Part shown: one piece after another, positions 49,038 to 60,096 of the stretch
How positions within the stretch are numbered: the first letter of the stretch is position 1
Layout: the number at the start of each line of letters is the position of its first letter
Origin: JADJWR01 sp963847675
GTDB lineage: Bacteria; Pseudomonadota; Gammaproteobacteria; Burkholderiales; Burkholderiaceae_F
NCBI GenBank assembly: GCA_963847675.1
Contig: CAWKAP010000002.1
Span: 310,001-374,000 of the forward strand
Length of the DNA stretch: 64,000 nucleotides
Direction: 5' to 3'
Made by a program: the position numbers and the translations under genes
Notes under the pieces: generated by a model
Told to the model about the DNA's origin: nothing
Database searches by the model: none
What the model saw: only the letters and a program-made list of their open reading frames with translations

Positions 49038-49136
49038 CCAGGTGTCATCCCCGCAAAAGCGGGGATCCACGTTCTTCGCCGATCCTCAAAGAACGGCAAG
49101 CCGCTCGATTCCCGCTTGCGCGGGAATGACACCTGG
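49038..49136. repeat. Paired REP-like element between binding-protein and permease genes
   Basis: Two hairpins in opposite directions: CCCCGC/GCGGGG with loop AAAA (49049-49064) and ATTCCCGC/GCGGGAAT with loop TTGC (49108-49127). They are enclosed by perfect 11-base outer arms CCAGGTGTCAT (49038-49048) and ATGACACCTGG (49126-49136), so the 99 bases can fold into one large cruciform. It sits between the binding-protein stop (49166) and the DppB-like start, like the REP between malE and malF of E. coli. Confidence 0.85.
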
Positions 49137-49165
49137 CCGGGGTCCGGCGACCCCGGCCCAATCGC

Positions 49166-50761
49166 CTATTTCTTGTCCACGTTCCAGAGGAACGTCACCG
49201 GCGAGACGATCACGCCGGACAGGTTGCTGCGGAACGCCGTCGGGATGATGAACTGCGCGGTCGGGATGTAGGGCACGGTCTCGAACGCGCGCTTCTGCAT
49301 TTCCTCGGCGATCTTCTTCTGGTCGGCCTGCGTCAGCGCGTTGAACCATGCGTCACGCAGCTCTTCCAGCTTGGCGTCGGTCGGCCAGCCGAACCACGAC
49401 TTCTCGCCCGCGCCGCGCAGCGGCGAGTTCAGCGCCGGCGACGTGATGTCCGGACCGACGAACCAGGTGTGGAAGACGCTCCAGCCGCCTTTCTCGATCG
49501 GCTCCTTCGACGAGCGACGCGTGATCAGCGTGCCCCAGTCGCTCGCCGCCAGCTCGACGTTCAGGCCGATCTTGCGCAGCAGCTCCTGCGTCACCAGCGC
49601 CTGCGCGTGCACGATCGGCTGGTCGGTGGCGGTCATCAGGATCACCTTCTCGCCCTTGTAGCCGGCTTCCTTGACCAGCGCCTTGGCGCGCTCGACGTCG
49701 CGCTTGCCGGTCAGCGCCTCCGAGCCCACGGTGCTCGCCATCGGCGTGCCGCAGGTGAAGTACGACGGGCACGGCTTGCCGTTCTTCGGGTCGCCGGCGA
49801 CCGCGATCGCGTAGTCCTTCTGGTCGACCACGGCGAGCACCGCCTGCCGCATCTTCACGTTGTTGAAGGGCGGCTGCAGGTGGTTGAAGCGCAACAGGCC
49901 GATCGAGCCGAGCGGATCGACGCTCTCGACCTTGATGTCCTTGTTCTTCGCCACGATCGGCACCAGGTCGACCGGGACCTGCTGCCACCAGTCGACCTCG
50001 CCGCCGTTGAGCGCCGCGGCGGCCGTCGCTGCATCGGGGATGTAGATCCACTCGACGCGGTCGACCTTGACCACCTTGCCGCCGGCGCCCCAGCTCGGCG
50101 CCTCCTTGCGCGGCACGTAGTCGGTGTTCTTGACGTAGACGACCTTGTTGCCCGGCACCCATTCGGCCTTGACCATCTTGAACGGGCCGGAGCCGGTCGG
50201 GTCGGTGACCTGGGTGAAGGCGTCGGTCTTGGCGATCCGCTCGGGCATGATGAACGGCACGTTCGACGACGGCTTGCCGAGCGCCTCGAGCACGTACGGG
50301 AACGGCTTCTTCAGCTTCAGCCGGAAGGTCTTGTCGTTGACCGCTGTCCACGATTCGGTCATCTCGCCCAGTTTCTGGCCGAAGACGTCGCGCTTGGCCC
50401 AGCGCTCGATCGAGGCGATGCAGTCGGCCGGTTTCACCGGCGCGCCGTCGTGGAACTTCAGTCCGTCGCGCAGCGTGAAGGTGTAGGTCAGCCCGTCCTT
50501 GCTGACGTCGTACTTGTCGACCATCTGCGGCTGGATCTTGAAGTTCGCGTCGGTCGCGAACAGCACGTCGTAAACCATGTAGCCGTGGTTGCGCGTGATG
50601 TAGGCCGTGGTCCAGATCGGGTCCAGGCTGCGCAGGTCGGCTTCGGGAACGAACTTCAGCACCTTGCCCTGGGCAAGTGCCGGCCCGGTGAACGCGACGC
50701 TGGCCGCGAGCGCGACCGCGAGCGCCGCACCGCGCCAGTTGATGGAACGACTCGTAATCAT
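49166..50761 (-). CDS. Peptide-type ABC transporter substrate-binding protein (DppA/family 5)
   Basis: A 531-residue periplasmic binding protein, first gene of the importer operon. A signal peptide (about 1-32, ending TGPALA) is followed by the family 5 start VLKFVPEADLRSLDPIW, then FTLRDGLKFHDGAPVKPADC, DPTGSGPFKMVKAEW and FNHLQPPFNNVKMRQAVL. ATG 50761 follows a GGAGG ribosome site. Members bind peptides, but many take opines, glutathione or modified amino acids. The neighbouring amino-acid-derivative enzymes favour such a ligand here. Its frame is intact, unlike the four genes behind it. Confidence 0.93.
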   Translation of the reverse strand: MITSRSINWRGAALAVALAASVAFTGPALAQGKVLKFVPEADLRSLDPIWTTAYITRNHGYMVYDVLFATDANFKIQPQMVDKYDVSKDGLTYTFTLRDGLKFHDGAPVKPADCIASIERWAKRDVFGQKLGEMTESWTAVNDKTFRLKLKKPFPYVLEALGKPSSNVPFIMPERIAKTDAFTQVTDPTGSGPFKMVKAEWVPGNKVVYVKNTDYVPRKEAPSWGAGGKVVKVDRVEWIYIPDAATAAAALNGGEVDWWQQVPVDLVPIVAKNKDIKVESVDPLGSIGLLRFNHLQPPFNNVKMRQAVLAVVDQKDYAIAVAGDPKNGKPCPSYFTCGTPMASTVGSEALTGKRDVERAKALVKEAGYKGEKVILMTATDQPIVHAQALVTQELLRKIGLNVELAASDWGTLITRRSSKEPIEKGGWSVFHTWFVGPDITSPALNSPLRGAGEKSWFGWPTDAKLEELRDAWFNALTQADQKKIAEEMQKRAFETVPYIPTAQFIIPTAFRSNLSGVIVSPVTFLWNVDKK

Positions 50762-51023
50762 TACTGCCTCCGGTAAGAAATAGAAAAAACAGCGACGACG
50801 CCTTGCGGCGCCTGCGCCACTGCCAGTAAAGACGAGCAAAGATCGTTCCCGCGGCGCCGGCACTGCCGTACGCCCGCGATCAAACGCGCTGTCTCCTCGC
50901 CCCGATCCGCCGTGGTGCGGCAATTCCTCGAATTGGTGCAGCTGGGGCCGCTGCCGGGTTTGTCGTCCGCACCACGATCGGACAGACTACACGGATCGAC
51001 CCACACCGGCAAAGCGAACCCCC

Positions 51024-52463
51024 ATGGCCGAATTCGACCTGCTGCTGCGCAACGCAGTGATCTTCGACGGCACCGGCGGCGCCCGTCACGAGGGCGACGT
51101 CGCGCTGGCCGGTGGCCGCATCGCCGGCGTAGGAAAGCTGGAAGCGGCCGATGCGGTCGAGGCGATCGACCTGCGCGGCCGCGCGATTGCCCCGGGTTTC
51201 ATCGACGTGCACACGCACGATGACCGGTTGCTGCTCGCCGACCCCTCGATGGCGCCGAAGGCGAGCCAGGGCGTGACGACGGTCGTCGTCGGCAACTGCG
51301 GCATCAGCCTTGCGCCGCTCGGCAACCGCCCGGCCGTGCCGCCCATCAACCTGGTCGCCAACGGCGAGGCGCAGCGGTTCGATTCGTTCGAGGACTACTT
51401 TGCGCGGCTGGCGCTCGAGCCGCCGGCCATCAACTGCGCGGCGCTGGTCGGCCATACGACGCTGCGCGCGGTGACGATGTCGCGGCTCGACAGGCCCGCG
51501 ACCGAAGTTGAGATCGCACGGATGCAGGCGCTGGTCCAGGAGGCGCTCGACGCCGGCGCGCTCGGCGTATCGACCGGCACCTTCTATGCGCCTGCGGCAG
51601 CCGCCACGGCCGATGAGATCCGCGCCGTCTGCGCGCCGCTCGCCAACAGCAACGCGCTGATCGCCTCGCACATCCGCGACGAGACGGCGCGCGTGCTCGA
51701 ATCGATGACCGAAGCGATGTCGATCGCCCGCTCGCTCGGGGTGCGCCAGGTGATCTCGCACCACAAGGTGGTCGGGAAAGCCAACTTCGGCCGCTCGCGC
51801 GAAACGCTGGCGCTGCTCGACGACGCACGGCTGGACACCGACGTGTGCCTCGACTGCTATCCGTATCCCGCCTCGTCGACGGTGCTGCGCGCCGACACCG
51901 TGGCGCAGGCGCGCCGCACGCTGATCGCCTGGTCGAAGTCCGTGCCCGAGGCCGCCGGGCGCTACCTGGACGAACTGGCCGCCGAGCGAGGCGTGCCGAT
52001 CGACGCGCTGATCGCCGATCTGCAGCCGGCGGGCGCCATCTATTTCGCGATGGACGAAGCCGACGTCGAGCGCATCCTCGCCTACCCGGAGACGATGATC
52101 GGCTCCGACGGGCTGCCGCACGACGTTTTTCCGCACCCGCGGCTGTGGGGCGCGTTTCCGCGCGTGCTCGGCCACTACGCGCGCAGCCGCCGCCTGTTCT
52201 CGCTGGAAACCGCCATCCACAAGATGACCGGGCTGCCGGCCGCCCGCTTCGGGCTGGGCGGTCGCGGCGTGATCGCGCCCGGCGCCGCCGCCGACCTGGT
52301 GGTGTTCGATCCCGAGCACGTTCGTGACACGGCGACCTTCGAACGCCCGAAGCAGCCGGCCGCGGGCATCGATGCCGTCTACGTCAACGGGACCGTGGTC
52401 TGGCGCGAGGGACACGCGACCGGCGCGCGGCCCGGCGTCGTGCTGAAGCGCGCCGGGCATTGA
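51024..52463 (+). CDS. N-acyl-D-amino-acid deacylase (D-aminoacylase)
   Basis: A 479-residue amidohydrolase that frees D-amino acids from N-acyl-D-amino acids. Metal residues: H63 and H65 in GFIDVHTHDD, C91 in VVVGNCGIS (a cysteine ligand typical of D-aminoacylases), ASHIRDE, ISHHKVVGKAN and the aspartate in IGSDGLPHDV. The C-terminal GVIAPGAAADLVVFDP is the small beta domain common to amidohydrolases. Dihydropyrimidinase is less likely because the carboxylated lysine motif is absent and the GNCGIS motif is present. Divergent from the ABC binding protein across 262 bases. Confidence 0.92.
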   Translation: MAEFDLLLRNAVIFDGTGGARHEGDVALAGGRIAGVGKLEAADAVEAIDLRGRAIAPGFIDVHTHDDRLLLADPSMAPKASQGVTTVVVGNCGISLAPLGNRPAVPPINLVANGEAQRFDSFEDYFARLALEPPAINCAALVGHTTLRAVTMSRLDRPATEVEIARMQALVQEALDAGALGVSTGTFYAPAAAATADEIRAVCAPLANSNALIASHIRDETARVLESMTEAMSIARSLGVRQVISHHKVVGKANFGRSRETLALLDDARLDTDVCLDCYPYPASSTVLRADTVAQARRTLIAWSKSVPEAAGRYLDELAAERGVPIDALIADLQPAGAIYFAMDEADVERILAYPETMIGSDGLPHDVFPHPRLWGAFPRVLGHYARSRRLFSLETAIHKMTGLPAARFGLGGRGVIAPGAAADLVVFDPEHVRDTATFERPKQPAAGIDAVYVNGTVVWREGHATGARPGVVLKRAGH

Positions 52464-52494
52464 GCGCCGGCCGCGGCACATCCGGAACGAGAGC

Positions 52495-53982
52495 ATGAAG
52501 ATCGTCGCAGCCCGGCTCAATCACGAGACGAACACCTTTTCGCCGGTGGCCACGCCGCTGTCCGCCTTCGGCCCCGACGGACCCACCTTCGGCCGCGCCG
52601 CCTACGACAGCGCTCGCGGAACGCGAACCGGGCTGGGCGCTTTCATCGACGCGGCCACGGCCCGCGGCGACGAGATCGCGGTGGCCGTGAATGCCACCGC
52701 CAACCCGAGCGGAACGGTCGACGCCGCTGCCTACGAGCGGCTGGCCGGCAGCATCGTCGACGCGGTGCGCGGCGGCTGCGATGCCGTGCTGCTCGATCTT
52801 CATGGCGCGATGGTGGCCGCCGCTGCCCCTGACGGCGAAGGTGAACTGCTGCAGCGGATCCGCGCGGTGGCGCCGCAGGTACCGCTGGCCGTCGCCCTCG
52901 ACCTGCACGGCAACATCACGCAGGCGATGGTCGATGCCGCCGACGTGATCGTCGGTTTCAAGACCTACCCGCACGTCGACATGTACGAGACCGGCGCGCA
53001 GGCGGCGCGCCTGCTGTTCGGCTGGCTCGACGGCGGCGCGCGGCCACAGGTTGCCTGGGCGCAGCCGCCGCTGCTGTCGCACACGCTGCGCAGCGCCACC
53101 GGCGCAGGCGCGATGCAGCGCGCGGTGCAGCGCGCGCTGAAGTTCGAGGACGAGGGGTTGCTGGCGGCCACCGTTTTCGCCGGCTTTTCGCTGGCCGACT
53201 TTCGCGATGCCGGCATGAGCATCGTCACCGTCGGACGCGACCGCGGGCAGGCGCAGCGCGCGGCCGACGAACTGGCGCGGCAGATCTGGGCCGAGCGCGA
53301 CGGCTTCGTCTACGCAGCCGAGCCGCTCGCCGACAGCGTCGCGCGCGCTCTCTCGCTGCGAACGCAAGGCCGGCCGGTGCTGCTGCTCGACCACGGCGAC
53401 AACGTGATGGCGGGCGGCACCTGCGACACCACCACGCTGCTCGAGGAGTGCCTGCGCCAGGGCATGACCCACATGGGCGTCGGCCCGCTGGCCGACGCTG
53501 CCACCGTGGCGCAGGCCTTCGACGCCGGCATCGGCTCGCGTATCAGCGTGGCGCTCGGCAACAAGCTGCCGCTCGGCCTGCCGGTCCCGCAGCGTGCGCC
53601 CTTCGCATGCGACGTCACCGTGCGCGCGCTCGGCGACGGCCGATTCCGCATCAGCGGCCCGATCTACACCGGCGAGACCTGGAACATGGGCCGCACGGCG
53701 GTGCTGCAGCACGAGGCCTTCACCGTGGTGGTCAGCGAAAGACCGATGGAGCCGCTCGACCTGGCGGTGTTCGAAAGCGTCGGCGTCGATCCGCGCGCCT
53801 TCGACTGGCTGCTGCTGAAGTCGCGCATGTACTGCCGGCCGACGTTCGTGCCGATCGCCGCCGGGCTCGTCGAATGCGACAGCCGCGGCACCTGCAGTTC
53901 CGACTACGCGCTGTTTCGTTTCGCGAAACTGCGCCGGCCGATCTACCCGCTCGATCCGCGGGCCGCCTACCCGGCGCCTTAG
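52495..53982 (+). CDS. M81-family metallopeptidase (MlrC-like)
   Basis: A 495-residue protein of the MlrC family, first known for the last step of microcystin breakdown, where it cuts small linear peptides. Family blocks: ARLNHETNTFSPVATPL at the start, VLLDLHGAMVA and ALDLHGNITQAMVDAADVIV (likely metal histidines), FKTYPHVDMYETG, LLDHGDNVMAGGTCDTT and GPIYTGETWNMGRTAV. The true substrate of most members is unknown; neighbours suggest amino-acid amides or small modified peptides. It starts 31 bases after the D-aminoacylase stop, so the two are one unit. Confidence 0.9.
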   Translation: MKIVAARLNHETNTFSPVATPLSAFGPDGPTFGRAAYDSARGTRTGLGAFIDAATARGDEIAVAVNATANPSGTVDAAAYERLAGSIVDAVRGGCDAVLLDLHGAMVAAAAPDGEGELLQRIRAVAPQVPLAVALDLHGNITQAMVDAADVIVGFKTYPHVDMYETGAQAARLLFGWLDGGARPQVAWAQPPLLSHTLRSATGAGAMQRAVQRALKFEDEGLLAATVFAGFSLADFRDAGMSIVTVGRDRGQAQRAADELARQIWAERDGFVYAAEPLADSVARALSLRTQGRPVLLLDHGDNVMAGGTCDTTTLLEECLRQGMTHMGVGPLADAATVAQAFDAGIGSRISVALGNKLPLGLPVPQRAPFACDVTVRALGDGRFRISGPIYTGETWNMGRTAVLQHEAFTVVVSERPMEPLDLAVFESVGVDPRAFDWLLLKSRMYCRPTFVPIAAGLVECDSRGTCSSDYALFRFAKLRRPIYPLDPRAAYPAP

Positions 53983-54008
53983 GCGCGGCCGTTCCAGCAG
54001 GCCGCGCC
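53982..54008. terminator. Hairpin between convergent mlrC-type and maeB genes
   Basis: GGCGCGGCC (53982-53990), nine-base loop, GGCCGCGCC (54000-54008). The first base belongs to the TAG stop of the M81 gene; maeB ends at 54019 on the other strand. Perfect arms, no T run. Probably a two-way terminator. Confidence 0.5.
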
Positions 54009-54018
54009 CGCGCCGGCC

Positions 54019-56289
<2,271 letters not shown>

Positions 56290-56459
56290 CGGTGCCTCCC
56301 TGTAAGTGCGGCCGCGCGCAAGTTGCTCTGGGCCGGCGTTTTGCCGCAAGACTAACCCTCCTGGAGCGCTCGCGTCATGCCGACCCCGCTACCATGCGGC
56401 CGCTCGCGCCTCGACCCCTGCGCGCGCGACCCCTTGCCATGCCGCGAAAGGCAGAGCCC

Positions 56460-57827
56460 ATGAACGCCGTCCCGCCGATCGACGCCACCACGCTGCGCAG
56501 CGCAATCGCCCGCCGCGTTGCCTTCCGCACCGAGAGCCAGAACCCCGACCGTGCCGCCGAACTGCGCGCCTATCTCACCGACGAGATCGGACCGACGCTC
56601 GCGGCGCTCGGCTTCGACTGGATCCTGTGGGACAACCCGGTCGAAGGCAGGCCGCCGCTGCTCTTTGCCGAGCGGATCGAGGACGCGCGGCTGCCCACCG
56701 TGCTGATGTACGGCCACGGCGACGTCGTGCCCGGCTACGACGCGCAGTGGCGCAAGGCGGCGTCGCCGTGGACGCTCGAGGCGCAGGGCAATCGCTGGTA
56801 CGGCCGTGGCACCGCCGACAACAAGGGCCAGCATTCGATCAACCTGGCGGCGATCGAACACGTGCTTCGCACGCGCGGGGCGCTCGGCTGCAACGTCAAG
56901 TGGCTGTTCGAAATGGGCGAGGAGGTCGGCTCGCCCGGCCTGCGCAGGGTCTGCGAAGCCCGTCGCAAGGAGCTTGCCGCCGACGTGCTCATCGCCAGCG
57001 ACGGGCCGCGGCTGCGCTCGGACCTGCCGACGCTGTTCCTCGGTTCGCGCGGCGCGTTCAACTTCGTGCTCGACTGCAACCTGCGCGATGGCGGCCATCA
57101 CTCGGGCAACTGGGGCGGGCTGCTCGCCAACCCCGGCACGCTGCTGGCGCACGCCATCGCCTCGCTGGTCGATGCGCGCGGAGCGATCCGCGTGGCCGGA
57201 CTGCGGCCCGCGCCGATTCCCGACAGCGTGCGCCGGGCACTGGCGACCATCGAGCCCGGCGAGTCCGGCGGGCCGGCGATCGATGCCGACTGGGGCGAGC
57301 CGGGGCTGACGCCGGCCGAGCGCGTGTTCGGCTTCAACACGCTCGAAGTGCTCGCGTTCAGGACCGGCAACCCGGAGAACCCCGTCAACGCGATTCCGGG
57401 ACGCGCCACCGCGCACCTGCAGGTGCGCTTCGTCGCCGGCTGCGACCACACGACCTTCATTCCGGCGATTCGCGAGCACCTCGATGCGCACGGACTGTCT
57501 CGTGTCGACGTCTCCCCCGCGCGCAGCGAGACGATGAACGCCACGCGCCTCGATCCCGACAACCCCTGGGTGCGCTGGGCCGCGGCCAGCGTCGAACGAA
57601 CGATCGGCATCAGGCCGGCGATCCTGCCGAACCTCGGCGGCTCGCTGCCCAACGACTGCTTCGCGCAGGTGCTCGGCCTGCCGACGATCTGGGTGCCGCA
57701 CTCCTATCCGGCCTGCTCGCAGCACGCGCCCGACGAGCACCTGCTCGCCGATGTCGCCGTCCAGGGCGTGGCGATCATGGCCGGACTGCTGTCCGACATC
57801 GGCGCCGCGCCGCCGCTCGGGCGTTAG
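56460..57827 (+). CDS. M20-family metallopeptidase
   Basis: A 455-residue two-metal peptidase/deacylase. Ligands in order: H86 and D88 (MYGHGDVVPG), D120 (RGTADNKGQH), E154/E155 (EMGEEVGSPG), and a late histidine in CSQHAPDEHL. The TADNKGQHSINLAA block places it near the ArgE/DapE/carboxypeptidase group, and it is clearly different from the carbamoylase at 42,674. Substrate unknown. ATG 56460 is preceded by AAAGGCAG; an in-frame ATG at 56439 is an alternative. Divergent from maeB. Confidence 0.88.
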   Translation: MNAVPPIDATTLRSAIARRVAFRTESQNPDRAAELRAYLTDEIGPTLAALGFDWILWDNPVEGRPPLLFAERIEDARLPTVLMYGHGDVVPGYDAQWRKAASPWTLEAQGNRWYGRGTADNKGQHSINLAAIEHVLRTRGALGCNVKWLFEMGEEVGSPGLRRVCEARRKELAADVLIASDGPRLRSDLPTLFLGSRGAFNFVLDCNLRDGGHHSGNWGGLLANPGTLLAHAIASLVDARGAIRVAGLRPAPIPDSVRRALATIEPGESGGPAIDADWGEPGLTPAERVFGFNTLEVLAFRTGNPENPVNAIPGRATAHLQVRFVAGCDHTTFIPAIREHLDAHGLSRVDVSPARSETMNATRLDPDNPWVRWAAASVERTIGIRPAILPNLGGSLPNDCFAQVLGLPTIWVPHSYPACSQHAPDEHLLADVAVQGVAIMAGLLSDIGAAPPLGR

Positions 57828-57849
57828 CGCAGGATCAATCTCCGTGCAG

Positions 57850-57872
57850 GCTGACGCAGGTCAAGCGTCAGC
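57850..57872. terminator. Hairpin after the M20 peptidase gene
   Basis: GCTGACGC (57850-57857), loop AGGTCAA, GCGTCAGC (57865-57872), 22 bases after the M20 stop. Perfect eight-base arms without a T run. It separates the peptidase from the two small envelope genes. Confidence 0.45.
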
Positions 57873-57995
57873 GGGCAGCAGACAACAGCCGTTACACCTT
57901 GCAGGTTGCGGCCGCCCGGTGGCGGTCCAACAATGATCCTGTCGACGACGGCATCTGATTGCGATGCGGTCGCCTGTGATCGTGAGGTGACCTCG

Positions 57996-58592
57996 ATGAA
58001 AGCGCTGAATCTTCTGGCTGCGTCCTGCGCTGCCGCGTTTGTGCTGACGGCCGCCAGTCCGGCGGCGGAAGCCCAGGGGGCCCCACGGGGCGGTGGGGGC
58101 GGCAGTGGCGGATCGTTCCGCGGAGCGCCGCCGCCGGGCGGTGGGTCGTTCCGCGGTGGCCCAGCCCCGCGTCACGGTGGCGGCTCGTATCGGGGCGCCC
58201 CGCCGCACGGGGGCGGTTCCTTCCGCGGCCATCCGGGTGGCAGCTATCGGGGCCACGTGCACCCGCGGCCCACGACGAGCTTCTACTTCGGCTACTACGG
58301 GCCGGGCTACTGGTGGGGTCCGGGTTATTGGCCGGGCTACTGGACGGGTCCCGGCTACTGGGGGCCGCGCTATGGCTACGCGTACCGGCCGTATTTCGAC
58401 TCCTACCCGCCCGCCTATGTCGCACCGGACCCGCCCGTGTACATCGAACGAGATCCGCCGGTTGAGCCTGCGGCACCGGTGTGGTGGTACTGGTGTGCCC
58501 AGGCCAGGGCCTATTACCCGTACGTCAAGGAATGCCCGGGCGGCTGGCAGCGAGTAGCGCCGCAAACGGTGCAGCCGCCCGCAAGTCAATGA
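57996..58592 (+). CDS. Secreted Gly/Pro/Tyr-rich small protein with C-terminal YPYVxxCPGGWQ motif
   Basis: A 198-residue exported protein. Signal peptide MKALNLLAASCAAAFVLTAA (cut likely after AEA near 30), a Gly/Arg/Pro region with repeats of the type GGGSFRGxPP, then an aromatic stretch of GPGYW repeats, and a conserved end WWYWCAQARAYYPYVKECPG. That ending (two Cys, YYPYV, CPGGWQ) recurs in many small proteobacterial envelope proteins of unknown role. ATG 57996 is chosen for the signal peptide. The lipoprotein gene follows 12 bases after its stop. Confidence 0.85.
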   Translation: MKALNLLAASCAAAFVLTAASPAAEAQGAPRGGGGGSGGSFRGAPPPGGGSFRGGPAPRHGGGSYRGAPPHGGGSFRGHPGGSYRGHVHPRPTTSFYFGYYGPGYWWGPGYWPGYWTGPGYWGPRYGYAYRPYFDSYPPAYVAPDPPVYIERDPPVEPAAPVWWYWCAQARAYYPYVKECPGGWQRVAPQTVQPPASQ

Positions 58593-58604
58593 CACAGGTG
58601 CGCC

Positions 58605-59183
58605 ATGAAACGAGTTCTCAGGTTCTCCCCCCTTGCCTTGCTGCTGCTGGCCGCGGGCTGCGTGGTGTTGCCGCCGGCCGGACCCAGCCAGTACGCGATG
58701 CCCGGCTCACGACTGAGCTTCGAGCAGTTCCAGTTCGACGACGCAGCCTGCCGGCAGTACGCGACGGCGCAGATCGGCGGCCGTAGCGCCGGTGAAACCG
58801 CGCAGGAAAGCCAAGCAGCCAGCGCGGTCGTGGGCACGGCGCTCGGGGCCGCGACCGGCGCGGCTTTCGGCGGCAGTTCCGAGGCCGCCGCGGTCGGCGC
58901 GGGCATCGGCCTGCTGACCGGCGCGATGATCGGCCTGGGCACATCGGAGTCGTCGTACTACGCGGTCCAGCGTCGCTACGACGGTGCGTACTACCAGTGC
59001 ATGTACGCGCGCGGCCACAAGGTGCCGGTGTCGAGACACTACGCGGAGTCGGCGCGCGCTGCGCCGAGCGCGCCCGTGGCCCCGCCTGCGGACGCCGCCG
59101 TGCCGCCGCCGAATGCGCCGCCACCGCCGGCCGCGCCTTACGTGCCGCCCTACTGGCCGAGCACGCCGCCGCCGCCGCGCTGA
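58605..59183 (+). CDS. Glycine-zipper lipoprotein (YMGG-like)
   Basis: A 192-residue predicted outer-membrane lipoprotein. The lipobox LLAAGC puts the lipidated cysteine near residue 19. A conserved LSFEQFQFDDAACRQYA leads into a glycine zipper (about 70-110: VVGTALGAATGAAFGGSSEA, GAGIGLLTGAMIGLG), then SYYAVQRRYDGAYYQCMYAR and a proline-rich tail. The zipper can insert into or line a membrane. Co-transcribed with the secreted Gly-rich protein before it. Function unknown. Confidence 0.87.
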   Translation: MKRVLRFSPLALLLLAAGCVVLPPAGPSQYAMPGSRLSFEQFQFDDAACRQYATAQIGGRSAGETAQESQAASAVVGTALGAATGAAFGGSSEAAAVGAGIGLLTGAMIGLGTSESSYYAVQRRYDGAYYQCMYARGHKVPVSRHYAESARAAPSAPVAPPADAAVPPPNAPPPPAAPYVPPYWPSTPPPPR

Positions 59184-59194
59184 AGCCGCGCCCC

Positions 59195-60022
59195 CTACTG
59201 CGGCGGTGGCGCCGCCGTGATCTCGCGCCGGAACGCGCGCAGCCTGGCCTTGGCTCGCGCCGCGTTGGCCGCGCCCATCCGCAGCAGCAGTTTCTGGCCT
59301 GCCGAGCGCGCCTCGAGTTCCGGATCGGCGAACTCGTAGAGGACCTTCGGCTGCACCAGCCTGATCGGGCCGGCAATCTCCGGCGTGGCGAGCAGATGAT
59401 CGATCACGGCGACCAGGCGGTCGTTGAACTGCCCCTGCGGATAGCCGAGCTCTCGGTACGCCTGCTGCAGCAGCGGGTAGAAGCGCACGTACAGCTCGGC
59501 GGCACGCTTCGCGTCGACGGCTTCGGCAAGCTGCAGGTGCGCGGCGTAGCGCGCCGCATTGGCTTCGCCGATCACGCGCCCGTCGGCCTCTCCGTCGACG
59601 ATGAATGCGCCGCCCGGGCCCCGCACCGGCAGGACCTTCGTCGCGACCTTGCTGCGCGGCAGGTTGTCGACGGTGGCGACGATTCGCGCCGCAATGCCGG
59701 TCATGTGAAAGAACTCGACCAGCGCCTTCTCGCCGACGAGACCGCCGATCCCCGTGCGCAACGCGGTGTCGCTTTCGGCCAGTGGCGGCAGCGGGGTGGC
59801 CTCGCCGCCCGCTTCGAGCGCAGCCGGGGCCGATTCGATCGGATGCTCGACCTTCGCTTCGACCTGGGGCGGTTCGGTGGCCGGTGGCGCCACCGTCGGC
59901 ATCTGGGTCACGGGCGACGGCGCCGGGGGCGTGCGTCCCTGCCACCACCACCACGCGGCGCCCGCCGCAACGACGACGAACGCGCCGAGCACCCACCACC
60001 AGATCGTCCTGTCCTCGTTCAT
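59195..60022 (-). CDS. DUF3014 membrane-anchored protein
   Basis: A 275-residue protein with one N-terminal membrane helix (about 8-27, WWWVLGAFVVVAAGAAWWWW), a proline-rich linker, and a periplasmic DUF3014 domain (about 85-270) with GEKALVEFFHMTGIAARIVATVDNLPR-type sequence, EANAARYAAHLQLAEAVDA and YPLLQQAYRELGYP. No function is known to me for this family. Convergent with the glycine-zipper gene, only 11 bases between stops. The NnrU gene lies 74 bases upstream on the same strand. Confidence 0.87.
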   Translation of the reverse strand: MNEDRTIWWWVLGAFVVVAAGAAWWWWQGRTPPAPSPVTQMPTVAPPATEPPQVEAKVEHPIESAPAALEAGGEATPLPPLAESDTALRTGIGGLVGEKALVEFFHMTGIAARIVATVDNLPRSKVATKVLPVRGPGGAFIVDGEADGRVIGEANAARYAAHLQLAEAVDAKRAAELYVRFYPLLQQAYRELGYPQGQFNDRLVAVIDHLLATPEIAGPIRLVQPKVLYEFADPELEARSAGQKLLLRMGAANAARAKARLRAFRREITAAPPPQ

Positions 60023-60096
60023 CGCCGGCCTCCCGCCCGCTGTCACCTTTCCTTCCGAGTCGCCAATCCGCCTTCGGTTCCCCGCGTCGCGCGCGC

